DNA of 64,000 bases from Paenibacillus algicola (GCF_005577435.1 NZ_CP040396.1:1918501-1982500); one strand, 5' to 3'; counted from the first letter of the stretch, positions 52,796 through 61,998 are shown. A program made the numbers and translations. The notes: a model not told the origin generated them from the sequence alone.

Positions 52796-53143
52796 ATGAA
52801 TTTCGAAGGCTTTATTATCCACCACACGGCTTGTACGGAACGAGATCATCAGGAGGAGGATTGGGATTTTATGATTTTGAGGGATGGGTCGGTAAAAGCT
52901 GCCCCGTCACTTCGGCACCCTGAATATATTCATATCTGTCTGGAGGGTGACTTTAATCTGGAATATAGCTTAATGGATTTCTACCAAAAAAGGCAGCTGT
53001 TTCAAGCCAGCAAAATCATTATTGAGCTGTCCCGGCGCTATGAGATTTCTCCGTTATATTTATTTCCGCACCACGACACCTGTCCCGGTATCAATTTCCC
53101 ATGGAATGCGCTTGTGATTTATCCCGCAGGTGGGTATCATTAG
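52796..53143 (+). CDS. Small amidase_2/PGRP-like protein
   Basis: A 115-residue protein with FEGFIIHHTACTERD near the start, a central HICLEGDFNLEY, and FPHHDTCPGINFPW at the end. These match the zinc-His positions and the terminal His-Asp-x-x-Cys-Pro-Gly motif of N-acetylmuramoyl-L-alanine amidases of the type-2/PGRP fold, in a very compact form. There is no signal peptide or membrane span. Position between spmB and rluB is not one I know from B. subtilis. GGAGGG precedes the ATG. Activity is inferred. Confidence 0.75.
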   Translation: MNFEGFIIHHTACTERDHQEEDWDFMILRDGSVKAAPSLRHPEYIHICLEGDFNLEYSLMDFYQKRQLFQASKIIIELSRRYEISPLYLFPHHDTCPGINFPWNALVIYPAGGYH

Positions 53144-53164
53144 GGATGAGGTGACCTAACAAAC

Positions 53165-53935
53165 ATGGAGAGATTACAAAAAATCATGGCACAGGCCGGG
53201 ATAGCCTCCAGGCGTAAGTGTGAAGAGCTTATTCTGGGCGGCAAGGTGCAGGTGAACGGTGAGACCGTGACAGCACTCGGCACGAAAGCAGACCCGGATC
53301 AGGACGAAATTACGGTATCCGGAAAGCCGATCAAGAATGAGAAGAAAGTCTATGTCATGCTGAATAAACCGAAAGGCGTTATTACCAGCGCTTCCGATCC
53401 GGAAGGCCGTAAGATCGTATCGGATTATTTGAAGGGCGTGCGTGAGCGCGTCTATCCGATCGGACGGCTGGACTATGATACGGAAGGGCTTTTGCTGCTT
53501 ACGAATGATGGCGAATTTGCGAACTTGCTGAGCCATCCGAAGTATCATGTTCCGAAGACTTATCTGGCAACGGTTAAGGGAGTTCCCCACGGGGAGGGGC
53601 TGGACAAGCTTCGTCAGGGTATTATGCTGGAGGACGGCATGACCTCGCCGGCAGAAGTGGAATACAAGGATGTCGATCCTGACAACAAGCAGGCCGTCAT
53701 TTCAATTACCATTCATGAGGGACGTAACCGACAGGTCCGCCGGATGTTCGAGGCGATCAACCATCCGGTAATCCGGCTAAAGCGTATCTCTTATGGAGAT
53801 TTGCTGCTGCAAAATTTAAAGCGGGGCATCTATCGCCACCTGACACCAGATGAGATTAACAGGCTGGTTCAGATGGCAATGTCCGCCAAAAACAGCAAGC
53901 CTGAGGGGAAACGACCTCCACGGCGCAGAACCTGA
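53165..53935 (+). CDS. rluB: Ribosomal large subunit pseudouridine synthase B
   Basis: Modifies a uridine in 23S rRNA helix 89 (position 2605 in E. coli numbering). The 256-residue protein has an N-terminal S4 domain (about 1-60, MERLQKIMAQAGIASRRKCE) and the RsuA/RluB catalytic domain with YVMLNKPKGVITS, GRLDYDTEGLLLLTNDG (catalytic Asp about 103) and EGRNRQVRRMFEA. The basic tail is probably unstructured. The ATG at 53165 follows GATGAGGTGACC. Confidence 0.95.
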   Translation: MERLQKIMAQAGIASRRKCEELILGGKVQVNGETVTALGTKADPDQDEITVSGKPIKNEKKVYVMLNKPKGVITSASDPEGRKIVSDYLKGVRERVYPIGRLDYDTEGLLLLTNDGEFANLLSHPKYHVPKTYLATVKGVPHGEGLDKLRQGIMLEDGMTSPAEVEYKDVDPDNKQAVISITIHEGRNRQVRRMFEAINHPVIRLKRISYGDLLLQNLKRGIYRHLTPDEINRLVQMAMSAKNSKPEGKRPPRRRT

Positions 53936-54051
53936 CACATAATTTTCAAATTGGCTTCCTGTTTTATTGACAATCTTCGTTATAATGTTCATAGGATGTT
54001 CACACCTTATGGAGTTCATGATGAAGGTTGTCATAGAAAGGATGCTGCAGC

Positions 54052-54582
54052 ATGACAGGTAACACGAAAAAATGGGTACAAGTTTTCATCCTGCTGGCAA
54101 TCGTCCTGCTGGGTGTTTATGCTGTAACGACCGTCGTTACAGGAAAGAATAGTGCCCCCAAGGCTGGGGATGACGTGCCGGGCTATAAGCTGCTCGGAAT
54201 GGACGGAGCCGTCCACACGATGGACGAGATGGAGGGCAAGGCGAGGGTCATTAATTTCTGGGGGACCTACTGCGAGCCCTGCGTCCGGGAAATGCCCGCC
54301 CTGCAGGAGCAATGGTTGAAATGGAAGGACCAGGATGTGGTCATTGTCGGCATTAATGTGGGGGAGAAGCCCATGGTGGTCGAGAATTTTGCAGCCAAGA
54401 TGGGTGTGGAATTTCCGATTCTCATGGATCCGGACCGCAAGGCTGTCGAAAGCTTTAGAGTGGGGCCGATGCCGACCACTTTTTTTGTGACGCCGGATGG
54501 AAAGATTGACCGCATTACCATCGGAGAGCTGAACATTGACACCCTGGATAAACAGATCGGGCAGTTGGTGAATGCGAAATGA
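54052..54582 (+). CDS. resA: Thiol-disulfide oxidoreductase ResA
   Basis: A membrane-anchored thioredoxin-like protein that reduces apocytochrome c haem-binding cysteines outside the membrane. The 176-residue protein has one N-terminal span (about 9-30) and the active-site motif NFWGTYCEPCV (Cys 74 and 77), then the cis-Pro region GPMPTTFFVTPDG. AAAGGATG precedes the ATG. A TATAAT lies upstream at 53981. It overlaps resB by four bases, the first of a five-gene res operon. Confidence 0.94.
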   Translation: MTGNTKKWVQVFILLAIVLLGVYAVTTVVTGKNSAPKAGDDVPGYKLLGMDGAVHTMDEMEGKARVINFWGTYCEPCVREMPALQEQWLKWKDQDVVIVGINVGEKPMVVENFAAKMGVEFPILMDPDRKAVESFRVGPMPTTFFVTPDGKIDRITIGELNIDTLDKQIGQLVNAK

Positions 54583-56273
54583 ATGAGCAAACAGGTAACA
54601 GCCGCATCCAGAATACAAAATGCGAGTGCGGCCATCAGAATCCGGTCGGCACCGTGCTGTGCGAGGCGTGCGGCAAGCCGCTGAACGAGGAAGCCGCGGC
54701 GCAGGACCTTTTGGAGATGCGTTATGACGGCGTCGCCAGACGCTCGCAGAAGGACAACCCCGGGGTTATTGACCGCGTATGGAATTTTTTCTCCTCGGTG
54801 AAAGTGGCGATCTATTTAATTACGATCACGACCATCGGTGCCATGCTGGGCTCGATCTATCCTCAGGAAAGCACCTTTTTGAATATTGATGCGTCTGTTT
54901 ATTACCAAGAAAACTATGGGCAGCTGGGCCATATTTATTATCTGCTCGGTTTATCCCATACATATACGTCCTGGTGGTTTGTGCTGCTGCTGGTTCTGAT
55001 CGGGGCTTCGCTCGTCATCTGCAGCCTGGATCGGGTACTGCCTCTGTACAAGGCACTGAGCCGTCAGCGGATTCCAAAGCATCTGTCCTTCCTGAAGCGG
55101 CAGCGTGTGAGTCTTGAGGCTGACATTCATGGAGACGGAGTGCAGTGGGTGGAGCATGTGGCCCCCAAAATCCGCAAAAAAGGATACAGGGTCCGCACGG
55201 ACGGGTCAACACTGCTTGCAGAGAAGCAGCGCTTCAGCCGGTGGGGTCCTTATGTGCTTCATATTGGCTTGATCGTCTTCCTGCTAGCTGTGCTCGCTAG
55301 AGGACTTCCGGGTCTTCATATGGACACGCATATGGCGTTTCCGGAAGGCCAGCCCAAGCTCATCCCGGATACGAGCTACTATTTGCAGAATGACGGGTTT
55401 TCGGTGCAGTTTTACAGTGAAGAGGATCTCCCGAAGGAATTTCAGGGCAAAGGCAAGATTCTGCCCGAGAAATTTGAAACCAAGGCTATCCTTTATGAAT
55501 GCCTTGCGGGCTGTGAGCTTGGAGAGGAGCCTCAGCTGAAGGAAGTCATGCGTCACAATATTGAAGTCAACCATCCCTTGAATTATGAAGGCTTGAAGGC
55601 CTACCAATTTGACTACGATCTCACGCCGACTCTCATCTCGGTGACGCCAGCTTTGACTGACGCGGTGACCGGAGAAGAATATGGGACGTTCAAGCTGGAC
55701 ATGAACTATCCGGAGAAGGCTTACAAGGTCGGGCCCTATACGCTGACCGTGAAGGATCTCTATACGGATTTCGGCTTGAATGCGGATGGAAAGCCGGCCA
55801 ACATGTCGTCGAATCCGAACGCGCCTGCCTTTTTGTTCTTGATCGAGGGTCCTGATCTGCCTGAGACGGGAGTCCAGTATTTCTACTTTCCGAAACAGAT
55901 TGATAAGGAACGCTTTCAGCAGGATGCTCTGAACAGGCAGCTGGGCGGGGGAGAGCTGAAATTTGATCTTCAGGTATCGTCAATGGAGAATGTCGAGCTT
56001 TCAGAATCGACGACCTATCTCAACATTCGGATTGATAAGGCGATGCCGTTTGTGTGGGTTGGAGCAGGCATCGGCATGCTGGGTCTGGTGCTGGGCTTTT
56101 ATTTTCAGCATCGGCGGATTTGGCTCCGGGTGGATCACGGCGTATTGACGTTGGGCGCTCATACGAACAAGAACTGGTTCGGCTTGAGGAGAGAAATTGC
56201 TGCGGTCCTTAAAGAGATGGATCTGGACGTAGATGAGAAGTCATTGGTAAATAACGGGGGGAGCAAAGCATGA
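54579..56273 (+). CDS. resB: Cytochrome c biogenesis protein ResB
   Basis: With ResC this forms the System II haem-handling and ligation complex. The 564-residue protein has membrane spans near 66-86, 126-146, 219-240 and 484-505, and a large extracytoplasmic domain. Unusually, the N-terminus (about 14-33) is a four-Cys zinc-ribbon-like motif (CECGHQN and CEACGKPL) before FFSSVKVAIYLITI. The ATG overlaps the resA stop and its own stop overlaps resC. Confidence 0.93.
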   Translation: MNEQTGNSRIQNTKCECGHQNPVGTVLCEACGKPLNEEAAAQDLLEMRYDGVARRSQKDNPGVIDRVWNFFSSVKVAIYLITITTIGAMLGSIYPQESTFLNIDASVYYQENYGQLGHIYYLLGLSHTYTSWWFVLLLVLIGASLVICSLDRVLPLYKALSRQRIPKHLSFLKRQRVSLEADIHGDGVQWVEHVAPKIRKKGYRVRTDGSTLLAEKQRFSRWGPYVLHIGLIVFLLAVLARGLPGLHMDTHMAFPEGQPKLIPDTSYYLQNDGFSVQFYSEEDLPKEFQGKGKILPEKFETKAILYECLAGCELGEEPQLKEVMRHNIEVNHPLNYEGLKAYQFDYDLTPTLISVTPALTDAVTGEEYGTFKLDMNYPEKAYKVGPYTLTVKDLYTDFGLNADGKPANMSSNPNAPAFLFLIEGPDLPETGVQYFYFPKQIDKERFQQDALNRQLGGGELKFDLQVSSMENVELSESTTYLNIRIDKAMPFVWVGAGIGMLGLVLGFYFQHRRIWLRVDHGVLTLGAHTNKNWFGLRREIAAVLKEMDLDVDEKSLVNNGGSKA

Positions 56274-57523
56274 CATTAATAGATTTTAGCAGTGATGCCT
56301 TTATCGCAGCTTTTTTCTTATACTGCCTGGCCTTTACCTTTTATGGGGTTGCGGTCATGGGCAAGCGTTTTCGAAAGCGGGATCCTGAGGTCCATTTGGC
56401 CAAGTGGGGAAAAATAGCTTTTTACACCGCGGTTCTGGGTCTTATTGGTCACCTGACCTATTTCATAACCCGATGGATCTGGGCCGGCCATGTGCCGGTC
56501 AGCAATATGTATGAATTTATGACCTTTTTATCCATGTCTATTATGGTGGCCTTTATTGTGCTATACATGCTTTATAAGAAATCGCTGCTGGGCCTGTTTG
56601 CACTGCCGCTGACGATTTTGATTATGGCTTACGCAGCTGTATTTCCTCAAGAGGTACAGCCGCTGATTCCTTCGCTGCAGTCCTACTGGCTTGGCATTCA
56701 TGTCACCATGGCTTCCTTGGGAGATGCATTCTTCGCGGTGGGCTTTATTGCAGGTCTGATGCACTTGCTTCGCACAGTAAACTTCAGCAGTGCCGAGCGA
56801 TCAGATCGCAAAGAACAGCGATGGCTGGAATTTTGTATGTTCCTGATCGTGGTTATGATCGGATTTATGGTATCTGTCTACAGCTTCCGTGCGGCGGGAT
56901 ATGAGGCTTCCTTTTCCCAGGTTCAATGGAATGAAAAGCTGCAGCAGGATCAGACCGTTCAGGTGGAGTATGATATGCCGCCGATCGTATCACCCTATAA
57001 CAGTGAGACTATCGCCTTCGACAGCTTCTTGGGCATGAGCAAGCCGCTGTTTCAGGCGCCGTCCTGGATGGAGGGCATCAATGCGGCCCGCAAGCTGAAT
57101 ACGGTGCTCTGGTCTATCCTGAGCGGCTTGGTATTATATGCTTTGATTCGCGTTCTCCTGCGCAAACCTATTGCCCAGTTTATTCAGCCGGCATTGAACC
57201 GGCTCGATCCGGATGATCTGGATGAGATCAGCTACCGGGCTATCGCGATCGGCTTCCCGATCTTTACCCTGGGAGGTCTGATCTTCGCCATGATCTGGGC
57301 CGAAATTGCCTGGGGCCGATTCTGGGGCTGGGATCCGAAAGAAGTGTGGGCGCTCATTACCTGGCTGTTTTACAGCATTTACCTCCACCTTCGCCTGTCT
57401 CGAGGCTGGCAGGGCAAGAACTCCTCCTGGCTGAGTGTGCTCGGTTTTATCGTGGTCATGTTTACGCTGGTGGGTGTCAACTTAATTATTGCAGGCCTGC
57501 ATTCCTACGCAGGTACGGAATAA
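56270..57523 (+). CDS. resC: Cytochrome c biogenesis protein ResC (CcsA-type)
   Basis: The haem-binding ligation subunit of System II. The 417-residue protein has about eight membrane spans and the Trp-rich WGRFWGWDPKEVWALI motif near residue 345, which binds haem. Conserved His residues flank it, as in GHLTYFITRW and the C-terminal AGLHSYAGTE. The ATG overlaps the resB stop by four bases. Confidence 0.95.
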   Translation: MTLIDFSSDAFIAAFFLYCLAFTFYGVAVMGKRFRKRDPEVHLAKWGKIAFYTAVLGLIGHLTYFITRWIWAGHVPVSNMYEFMTFLSMSIMVAFIVLYMLYKKSLLGLFALPLTILIMAYAAVFPQEVQPLIPSLQSYWLGIHVTMASLGDAFFAVGFIAGLMHLLRTVNFSSAERSDRKEQRWLEFCMFLIVVMIGFMVSVYSFRAAGYEASFSQVQWNEKLQQDQTVQVEYDMPPIVSPYNSETIAFDSFLGMSKPLFQAPSWMEGINAARKLNTVLWSILSGLVLYALIRVLLRKPIAQFIQPALNRLDPDDLDEISYRAIAIGFPIFTLGGLIFAMIWAEIAWGRFWGWDPKEVWALITWLFYSIYLHLRLSRGWQGKNSSWLSVLGFIVVMFTLVGVNLIIAGLHSYAGTE

Positions 57524-57625
57524 TATTCAAGTAAAGAATAAGTGGTTAACAAATCAGAAGGGTTCTTAGCGGATGCTACAGGGCTGCTTCTGATTTTCCA
57601 TATGACGAAGAAGGAGTTGTGGCTC

Positions 57626-58345
57626 ATGAGTGATCATGGAAACCGGATATTGGTTGTGGATGATGAGGAGCGCATCCGACGTCTTTTGAAGATGTATTTG
57701 GAAAAAGAGGGGTATGAAATCGAGGAGGCCGAGGACGGGGAGACGGCTCTGCGGAAAGCAACCTCAGAGGACTATGGCTTGATTTTGCTTGATGTCATGC
57801 TTCCGGGTATGGACGGTGTTGAGGTCTGTGCACGTGTGCGACAGGTGAAATCTACCCCGATTCTGATGCTGACAGCCAAAGGCGAGGAGATTAATCGGGT
57901 TCAGGGCTTTGAGGTCGGTGCAGATGACTATGTTGTGAAGCCCTTCAGCCCCCGTGAGGTCATATACAGAGTGAAGGCAATCCTGCGGCGTTCCTCTGCA
58001 ACGGCCTATTTGTCCAAGGAATCCACGTCCAGCAGCAGCAGTATCGTATTTCCGAACCTGGTTATTGAGCATGATGCGCACCGGGTGAGCGCGGGCGGCC
58101 GCGAAATCAACCTGACTCCGAAGGAATATGAGCTGCTTCATTACCTGGCTTCTTCTCCGGATAAGGTCTTTTCCCGGGAAGAGCTGTTGAAGGACGTATG
58201 GAACTATGAGTTTTTCGGCGATTTGCGTACGGTAGATACTCACGTCAAGCGTCTGCGTGAGAAGCTGAACAAAATGTCACCGGAAGCGGCCTCCATGATT
58301 ATGACGGTTTGGGGCGTCGGGTATAAGCTGGAGGTTCCGAAATAA
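57626..58345 (+). CDS. resD: Response regulator ResD
   Basis: An OmpR/PhoB-type regulator of respiration and anaerobic genes. The 239-residue protein has a receiver domain (Asp pair at 12-13, phospho-acceptor Asp 56 in LILLDVMLPGMDG, Lys in DDYVVKPFSP) and a winged-helix DNA-binding domain (about 140-236, NLTPKEYELLHYLAS). ATG 57626 follows AAGGAG by ten bases; longer in-frame starts lack a site. resE begins two bases after its stop. Confidence 0.95.
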   Translation: MSDHGNRILVVDDEERIRRLLKMYLEKEGYEIEEAEDGETALRKATSEDYGLILLDVMLPGMDGVEVCARVRQVKSTPILMLTAKGEEINRVQGFEVGADDYVVKPFSPREVIYRVKAILRRSSATAYLSKESTSSSSSIVFPNLVIEHDAHRVSAGGREINLTPKEYELLHYLASSPDKVFSREELLKDVWNYEFFGDLRTVDTHVKRLREKLNKMSPEAASMIMTVWGVGYKLEVPK

Positions 58346-58346
58346 C

Positions 58347-59774
58347 GTGAAATTCTGGCGTACCCTTGTCGGCAAGCTGTGGATTACAATTACACTGCTT
58401 GTAGCCTGTGTCCTTCTGACGCTGGGACTGTTTCTTCTTCCTTATATCGATACCGTGTTTAATTCCTCCAACTCCGGAGACATCAAGCGGCTCTTCACGT
58501 ATGTATCCATTATCGGCTTTGCGATGACGACCTTCTTCGGTCTGTTCCTGCTTACCAAGATTACACAGCCGATGCAGAAGCTGATTGAGGCTGCCAACGC
58601 GATTCGGCGGGGACGCTATGATACGCGTCTGAAGCTTGTGACCAGCGATGAAATCGGCGAACTGGCGAATACGTTTAATCATATGGCGGCAGAGCTGGAG
58701 ACGACCATCCGAAGCCTGAACCATGAGAAAGAGCATCTTTCGAGCGTACTGCGCAGTATGAGCGATGCAGTGATTACATTTGATAATAATGGCGATGTTA
58801 TTCTTGCGAACCCACCGGGACGACAGGTGATGGAGAATTGGCAGGGCCTGAAATGGGACAAGGATCTGGAGGGCGGCGGATGGGCCGCCGAGGTGATGCC
58901 GGAGCCGCTGATTGCATTGTTCAACAAGACGATGCGGGAGGGGCGTGATCAGATGGCAGATCTGCATGTCAAGCAGGGGGTCTGGGAGGCGCACATGGCG
59001 CCGCTGTATTCGGATGATATCAAGCGCGGAGCGGTTGCGGTGCTGCGAGATATTACGGAGCAGGTGAAGCTGGAGAAGATGAGAACCGACTTCATTGCGA
59101 ACGTGTCACACGAAATCAGAACCCCGCTGTCGATGATGCAGGGCTACAGTGAAGCGCTGCTTGATGGTATGGCAGCTTCACCGGAAGAGAGCCGTGAGCT
59201 CATCCAGGTCATTCATGAAGAGTCCTTACGGATGGGGCGGCTGGTGAAGGATCTGCTGGATCTGACACGGATGGAAGCGGGTCATGCCGAGCTCGACCTG
59301 CAGAAGGTCGATGCCGGGGAGCTGTGTGAGCGGGTAACCCGGAAATTCGCGGTTCGTGCCAAGGAGCAGGACATTGAGCTGACGCTTTACAAGCGCAGTC
59401 AGAATCTGCTGCTGAACGCTGCAGATGAGGACAAGCTGGAGCAGGTGCTGACCAACCTGCTGGATAACGCAATCCGGCACACACCCTCTGGCAAAGGGAT
59501 ATCCATTACACTGGAGCGGATCTCGCTGACCGGCAGCGCGGCGGCCATTCAGTTTGAAGTGTCTGATCAGGGTGTAGGTATTCCTTCTGCTGATGTACCT
59601 TTTGTATTTGACCGCTTCTATAAGGCAGACAAGGCCCGTGTACGCGGTGAAACCGTCGGTACGGGGATTGGTCTAGCCATCGTTAAGAACATCGTAGAGG
59701 CGCACAAGGGACAAATTACAGTGGATAGTGTCGTAGGCGAGGGGACAAGGTTTACCTTTGTTATACCGGACTGA
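58347..59774 (+). CDS. resE: Sensor histidine kinase ResE, short sensor form
   Basis: Partner kinase of ResD. The 475-residue protein has two membrane spans (about 12-33 and 50-70) separated by only about 16 residues, a HAMP domain (about 70-122), a PAS-like domain (about 130-235), the phospho-His in FIANVSHEIRTPLS (His 255), and a HATPase domain (N-box LDNAIRHTPSG, DQGVGIP, GTGIGLAIVKN). B. subtilis ResE has a much larger outside domain, as I recall. The start is GTG 58347. A terminator follows. Confidence 0.92.
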   Translation: MKFWRTLVGKLWITITLLVACVLLTLGLFLLPYIDTVFNSSNSGDIKRLFTYVSIIGFAMTTFFGLFLLTKITQPMQKLIEAANAIRRGRYDTRLKLVTSDEIGELANTFNHMAAELETTIRSLNHEKEHLSSVLRSMSDAVITFDNNGDVILANPPGRQVMENWQGLKWDKDLEGGGWAAEVMPEPLIALFNKTMREGRDQMADLHVKQGVWEAHMAPLYSDDIKRGAVAVLRDITEQVKLEKMRTDFIANVSHEIRTPLSMMQGYSEALLDGMAASPEESRELIQVIHEESLRMGRLVKDLLDLTRMEAGHAELDLQKVDAGELCERVTRKFAVRAKEQDIELTLYKRSQNLLLNAADEDKLEQVLTNLLDNAIRHTPSGKGISITLERISLTGSAAAIQFEVSDQGVGIPSADVPFVFDRFYKADKARVRGETVGTGIGLAIVKNIVEAHKGQITVDSVVGEGTRFTFVIPD

Positions 59775-59840
59775 CAAGCCTGATGGACAACCGCGGTTCC
59801 TGATATTTCCTGCATTCATTTTCAAGTTTCCGACAAAGAC

Positions 59841-59864
59841 GCCTCCTGCAGGGAGGTGTTTTTT
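59841..59864 (+). terminator. Terminator of resE
   Basis: GCCTCC (59841-59846) pairs with GGAGGT (59852-59857), one G-U pair, followed by six T at 59859-59864. It ends the res operon. Confidence 0.7.
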
Positions 59865-59923
59865 GTTGAATGACGCTGTTATTCTTGTTCAACGTGGAAC
59901 AATAGAAGAGGCTGTATACAAAA

Positions 59924-59961
59924 AAAATGTCCTGCGAAAGAAAGATTTCGCAGGACATTTT
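59924..59961. terminator. Bidirectional terminator between resE and serA
   Basis: AAAATGTCCTGCGAAA (59924-59939) and TTTCGCAGGACATTTT (59946-59961) form a perfect 16-bp stem with a 6-base loop, flanked by A and T runs. It is 16 bases beyond the serA stop on the minus strand and can also stop plus-strand read-through. Confidence 0.92.
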
Positions 59962-59977
59962 GCCATGAAGCCAGGAA

Positions 59978-61570
59978 TTAGGAAAGCACGATTTCTTGAG
60001 CGGTGTTCAGGTCGCTGAGGCCAGTCAGCTTCACCAGCACTTCTTTAGGAACGTTCTTGTCCACTGTGAGGAACATAATCGCTTCGCCGCCAATAACTTT
60101 ACGTCCTACCTGCATGGAGGCGATGTTAACATCGTTCTCACCCAGCAGGGTTCCAACGCGGCCAATGATGCCTGGCTTATCGTTGTGGGAGATCAGGATC
60201 TGGTGACCTTGTGGTGCAATATCGACCGGGAACTTGTCCAGACGCACAATACGTTCACCGTACCCGTGCAGTAGGGTGCCGGCTACAAGATGCTCTCCGC
60301 CGTTTTGAGTCTTGAGGGTAACGGTCACGAGATTCGTAAAGCCCTTGGTCTTTGGAGTCTGTGAAACAACCACATGCAGATCGCGGCTCTTCGCGAGATG
60401 CATCGCATTCACGATGTTCACTTCACTGCCCAGATGACGCTCCAGAACACCCTTCACGATATAGCGAGTCAGTGCCTGGGTATCCACCTCAGCCAGCTCG
60501 CCGGCATAATCGACGTGAATTTCCTGGATGGCTTGAGACGAGATTTGAGCAGCAGCACTGCCAAGCTTCTCGCCCAGCGGGAAGTAAGGCTGCAGCTTGT
60601 TCATCACATTCGCAGCAACCAGCGGGAAGTTGACGGCGTTCTTGAACGGCTCGTTCCGCAGGATGTGCAGTACTTGCTCTGATACGTCAATAGCTACATT
60701 TTCCTGAGCTTCAATCGTGGATGCGCCCAGATGAGGGGTCACGATGACTTTCGGATGGCTCAGGAACGGATGATCCGCTGCTGGAGGCTCATGCTCGAAT
60801 ACGTCAAACGCCGCGCCGGCAACGATCCCTTCATCAATCGCCTCCACGAGCGCCAGCTCATCAATAATACCGCCGCGGGCACAGTTCACGATGCGCATGC
60901 CCTTTTTCATAATTTCGAATTGCGGTCTGCTGATCATGTGACGGGTCTCTGGAGTAAGCGGAGTATGAACCGTAATAAAGTCCGCATTCCGGATAATGTT
61001 CTCCACGGAAGAGAGCGTCACTTCCAGCTTCTCCGCGCGTTCTTCAGTCAGGAATGGATCATAAGCAAGAATGCTCATGCCGAAAGCCTTGGCACGGCGG
61101 GCAACTTCACTCCCGATCCGTCCCATGCCCATTACGCCCAAGGTTTTGTTGCGCAGCTCGACGCCGAGGAATGATTTGCGGTCCCAGGTGCCGGACACCG
61201 TCTTCGCATAAGCCTGCGGGATATGGCGGGCAAGTGCAATCATCATGGCGAAGGTATGCTCAGCAGTCGTAATCGTGTTTCCGTCCGGGGCATTGATAAC
61301 GACAATGCCGCGCTTCGTAGCAGCTTCCAGATCAATGTTATCCACGCCAACACCTGCGCGGCCAACCACCTTGAGGCGGGAGCCCGCCGACATAATTTTC
61401 TCAGTCACGCGGGTCTGACTTCGTACAAGCAATGCGTCGTAATCTCCGATAATGGCAGTAAGCTCGTCTTCACTGAGCCCGGTATTTTTGTCTACCTGCA
61501 CATCGGCTGCATCCATCAGCTGCTGAATACCCAGATCACTGATCGGATCCGATACCAAAACTTTAAACAT
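59978..61570 (-). CDS. serA: D-3-phosphoglycerate dehydrogenase
   Basis: First enzyme of serine synthesis. The 530-residue protein has the substrate and NAD-binding domains with GRAGVGVDNIDLEAAT, VMGMGRIGSEVARRA, NCARGGIIDE (catalytic Arg), HEPP with the catalytic Glu, and TPHLGAST (catalytic His). An extra intervening domain (about 320-445) precedes a C-terminal ACT domain with HNDKPGIIGRVGTLLGENDV, where serine feedback occurs in the family. The start at 61570 follows AAGGAGGAAGAG; an upstream in-frame start at 61609 is rejected. A T-box leader controls it. Confidence 0.97.
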   Translation of the reverse strand: MFKVLVSDPISDLGIQQLMDAADVQVDKNTGLSEDELTAIIGDYDALLVRSQTRVTEKIMSAGSRLKVVGRAGVGVDNIDLEAATKRGIVVINAPDGNTITTAEHTFAMMIALARHIPQAYAKTVSGTWDRKSFLGVELRNKTLGVMGMGRIGSEVARRAKAFGMSILAYDPFLTEERAEKLEVTLSSVENIIRNADFITVHTPLTPETRHMISRPQFEIMKKGMRIVNCARGGIIDELALVEAIDEGIVAGAAFDVFEHEPPAADHPFLSHPKVIVTPHLGASTIEAQENVAIDVSEQVLHILRNEPFKNAVNFPLVAANVMNKLQPYFPLGEKLGSAAAQISSQAIQEIHVDYAGELAEVDTQALTRYIVKGVLERHLGSEVNIVNAMHLAKSRDLHVVVSQTPKTKGFTNLVTVTLKTQNGGEHLVAGTLLHGYGERIVRLDKFPVDIAPQGHQILISHNDKPGIIGRVGTLLGENDVNIASMQVGRKVIGGEAIMFLTVDKNVPKEVLVKLTGLSDLNTAQEIVLS

Positions 61571-61694
61571 GGTTTCTCTTCCTCCTTGAACACTTTTGCT
61601 GGAATTCAATATAGAATAAGGTCTGTATGTAAATACAGTCCATTACACCCATAGTTAAGGGGACGCGGTGATGCGGCAAAGAGATTGTAATATT

Positions 61695-61955
61695 AAAAAA
61701 CCCCCAATCTCCATACTACTTCCGTAGTAAGGGACGAGAGTTATTTCGTGGTACCACCCTTATTCACTGCTATCAAGCAGCCTCAAGCGGCCGATCTGGG
61801 CCATGATTGGTAACGGATATCATCCGATTGCGCCTACTTCTCTTTCAGCGAAATATCTCAGGATCGCTCAAGGCACCTATACCCGCCGATTTACACCTGC
61901 CATCGGCTCTCTGAGGAGCATGTGAAGCACCTTGTTTCCATCATCGGTTTTCATC
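61695..61955 (-). ncRNA. T-box riboswitch, serine specifier, upstream of serA
   Basis: On the minus strand the leader has AGAGAGCCGATGG (distal Stem I), GCTGAAAG, and the T-box core AAGGGTGGTACCACG at about 61747-61761. In the specifier loop, AGC (61866-61868, minus strand) is followed by the purine G and then CTGAGA, so it reads as a Ser codon. Uncharged tRNA-Ser should promote read-through. The terminator arm contains TACTAC/GTAGTA and a G-run with six T near 61695. Confidence 0.9.
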
Positions 61956-61969
61956 TTAATTTTTTACAT

Positions 61970-61998
61970 AATGTAACATGGAGGTATCATCGTGTCAA
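61970..61998 (-). promoter_or_regulatory. Sigma-A promoter of the serA T-box transcript
   Basis: On the minus strand TTGACA (61993-61998) and TACATT (61970-61975) are 17 bases apart, a consensus -35 with an acceptable -10. It stands just upstream of the T-box Stem I. Confidence 0.75.

Noticed and set aside
53967..53986. TTGACA and TATAAT before resA as a promoter pair
   Set aside because: The hexamers are only 8 bases apart, too close for sigma-A. The TATAAT may still be used with another upstream element.
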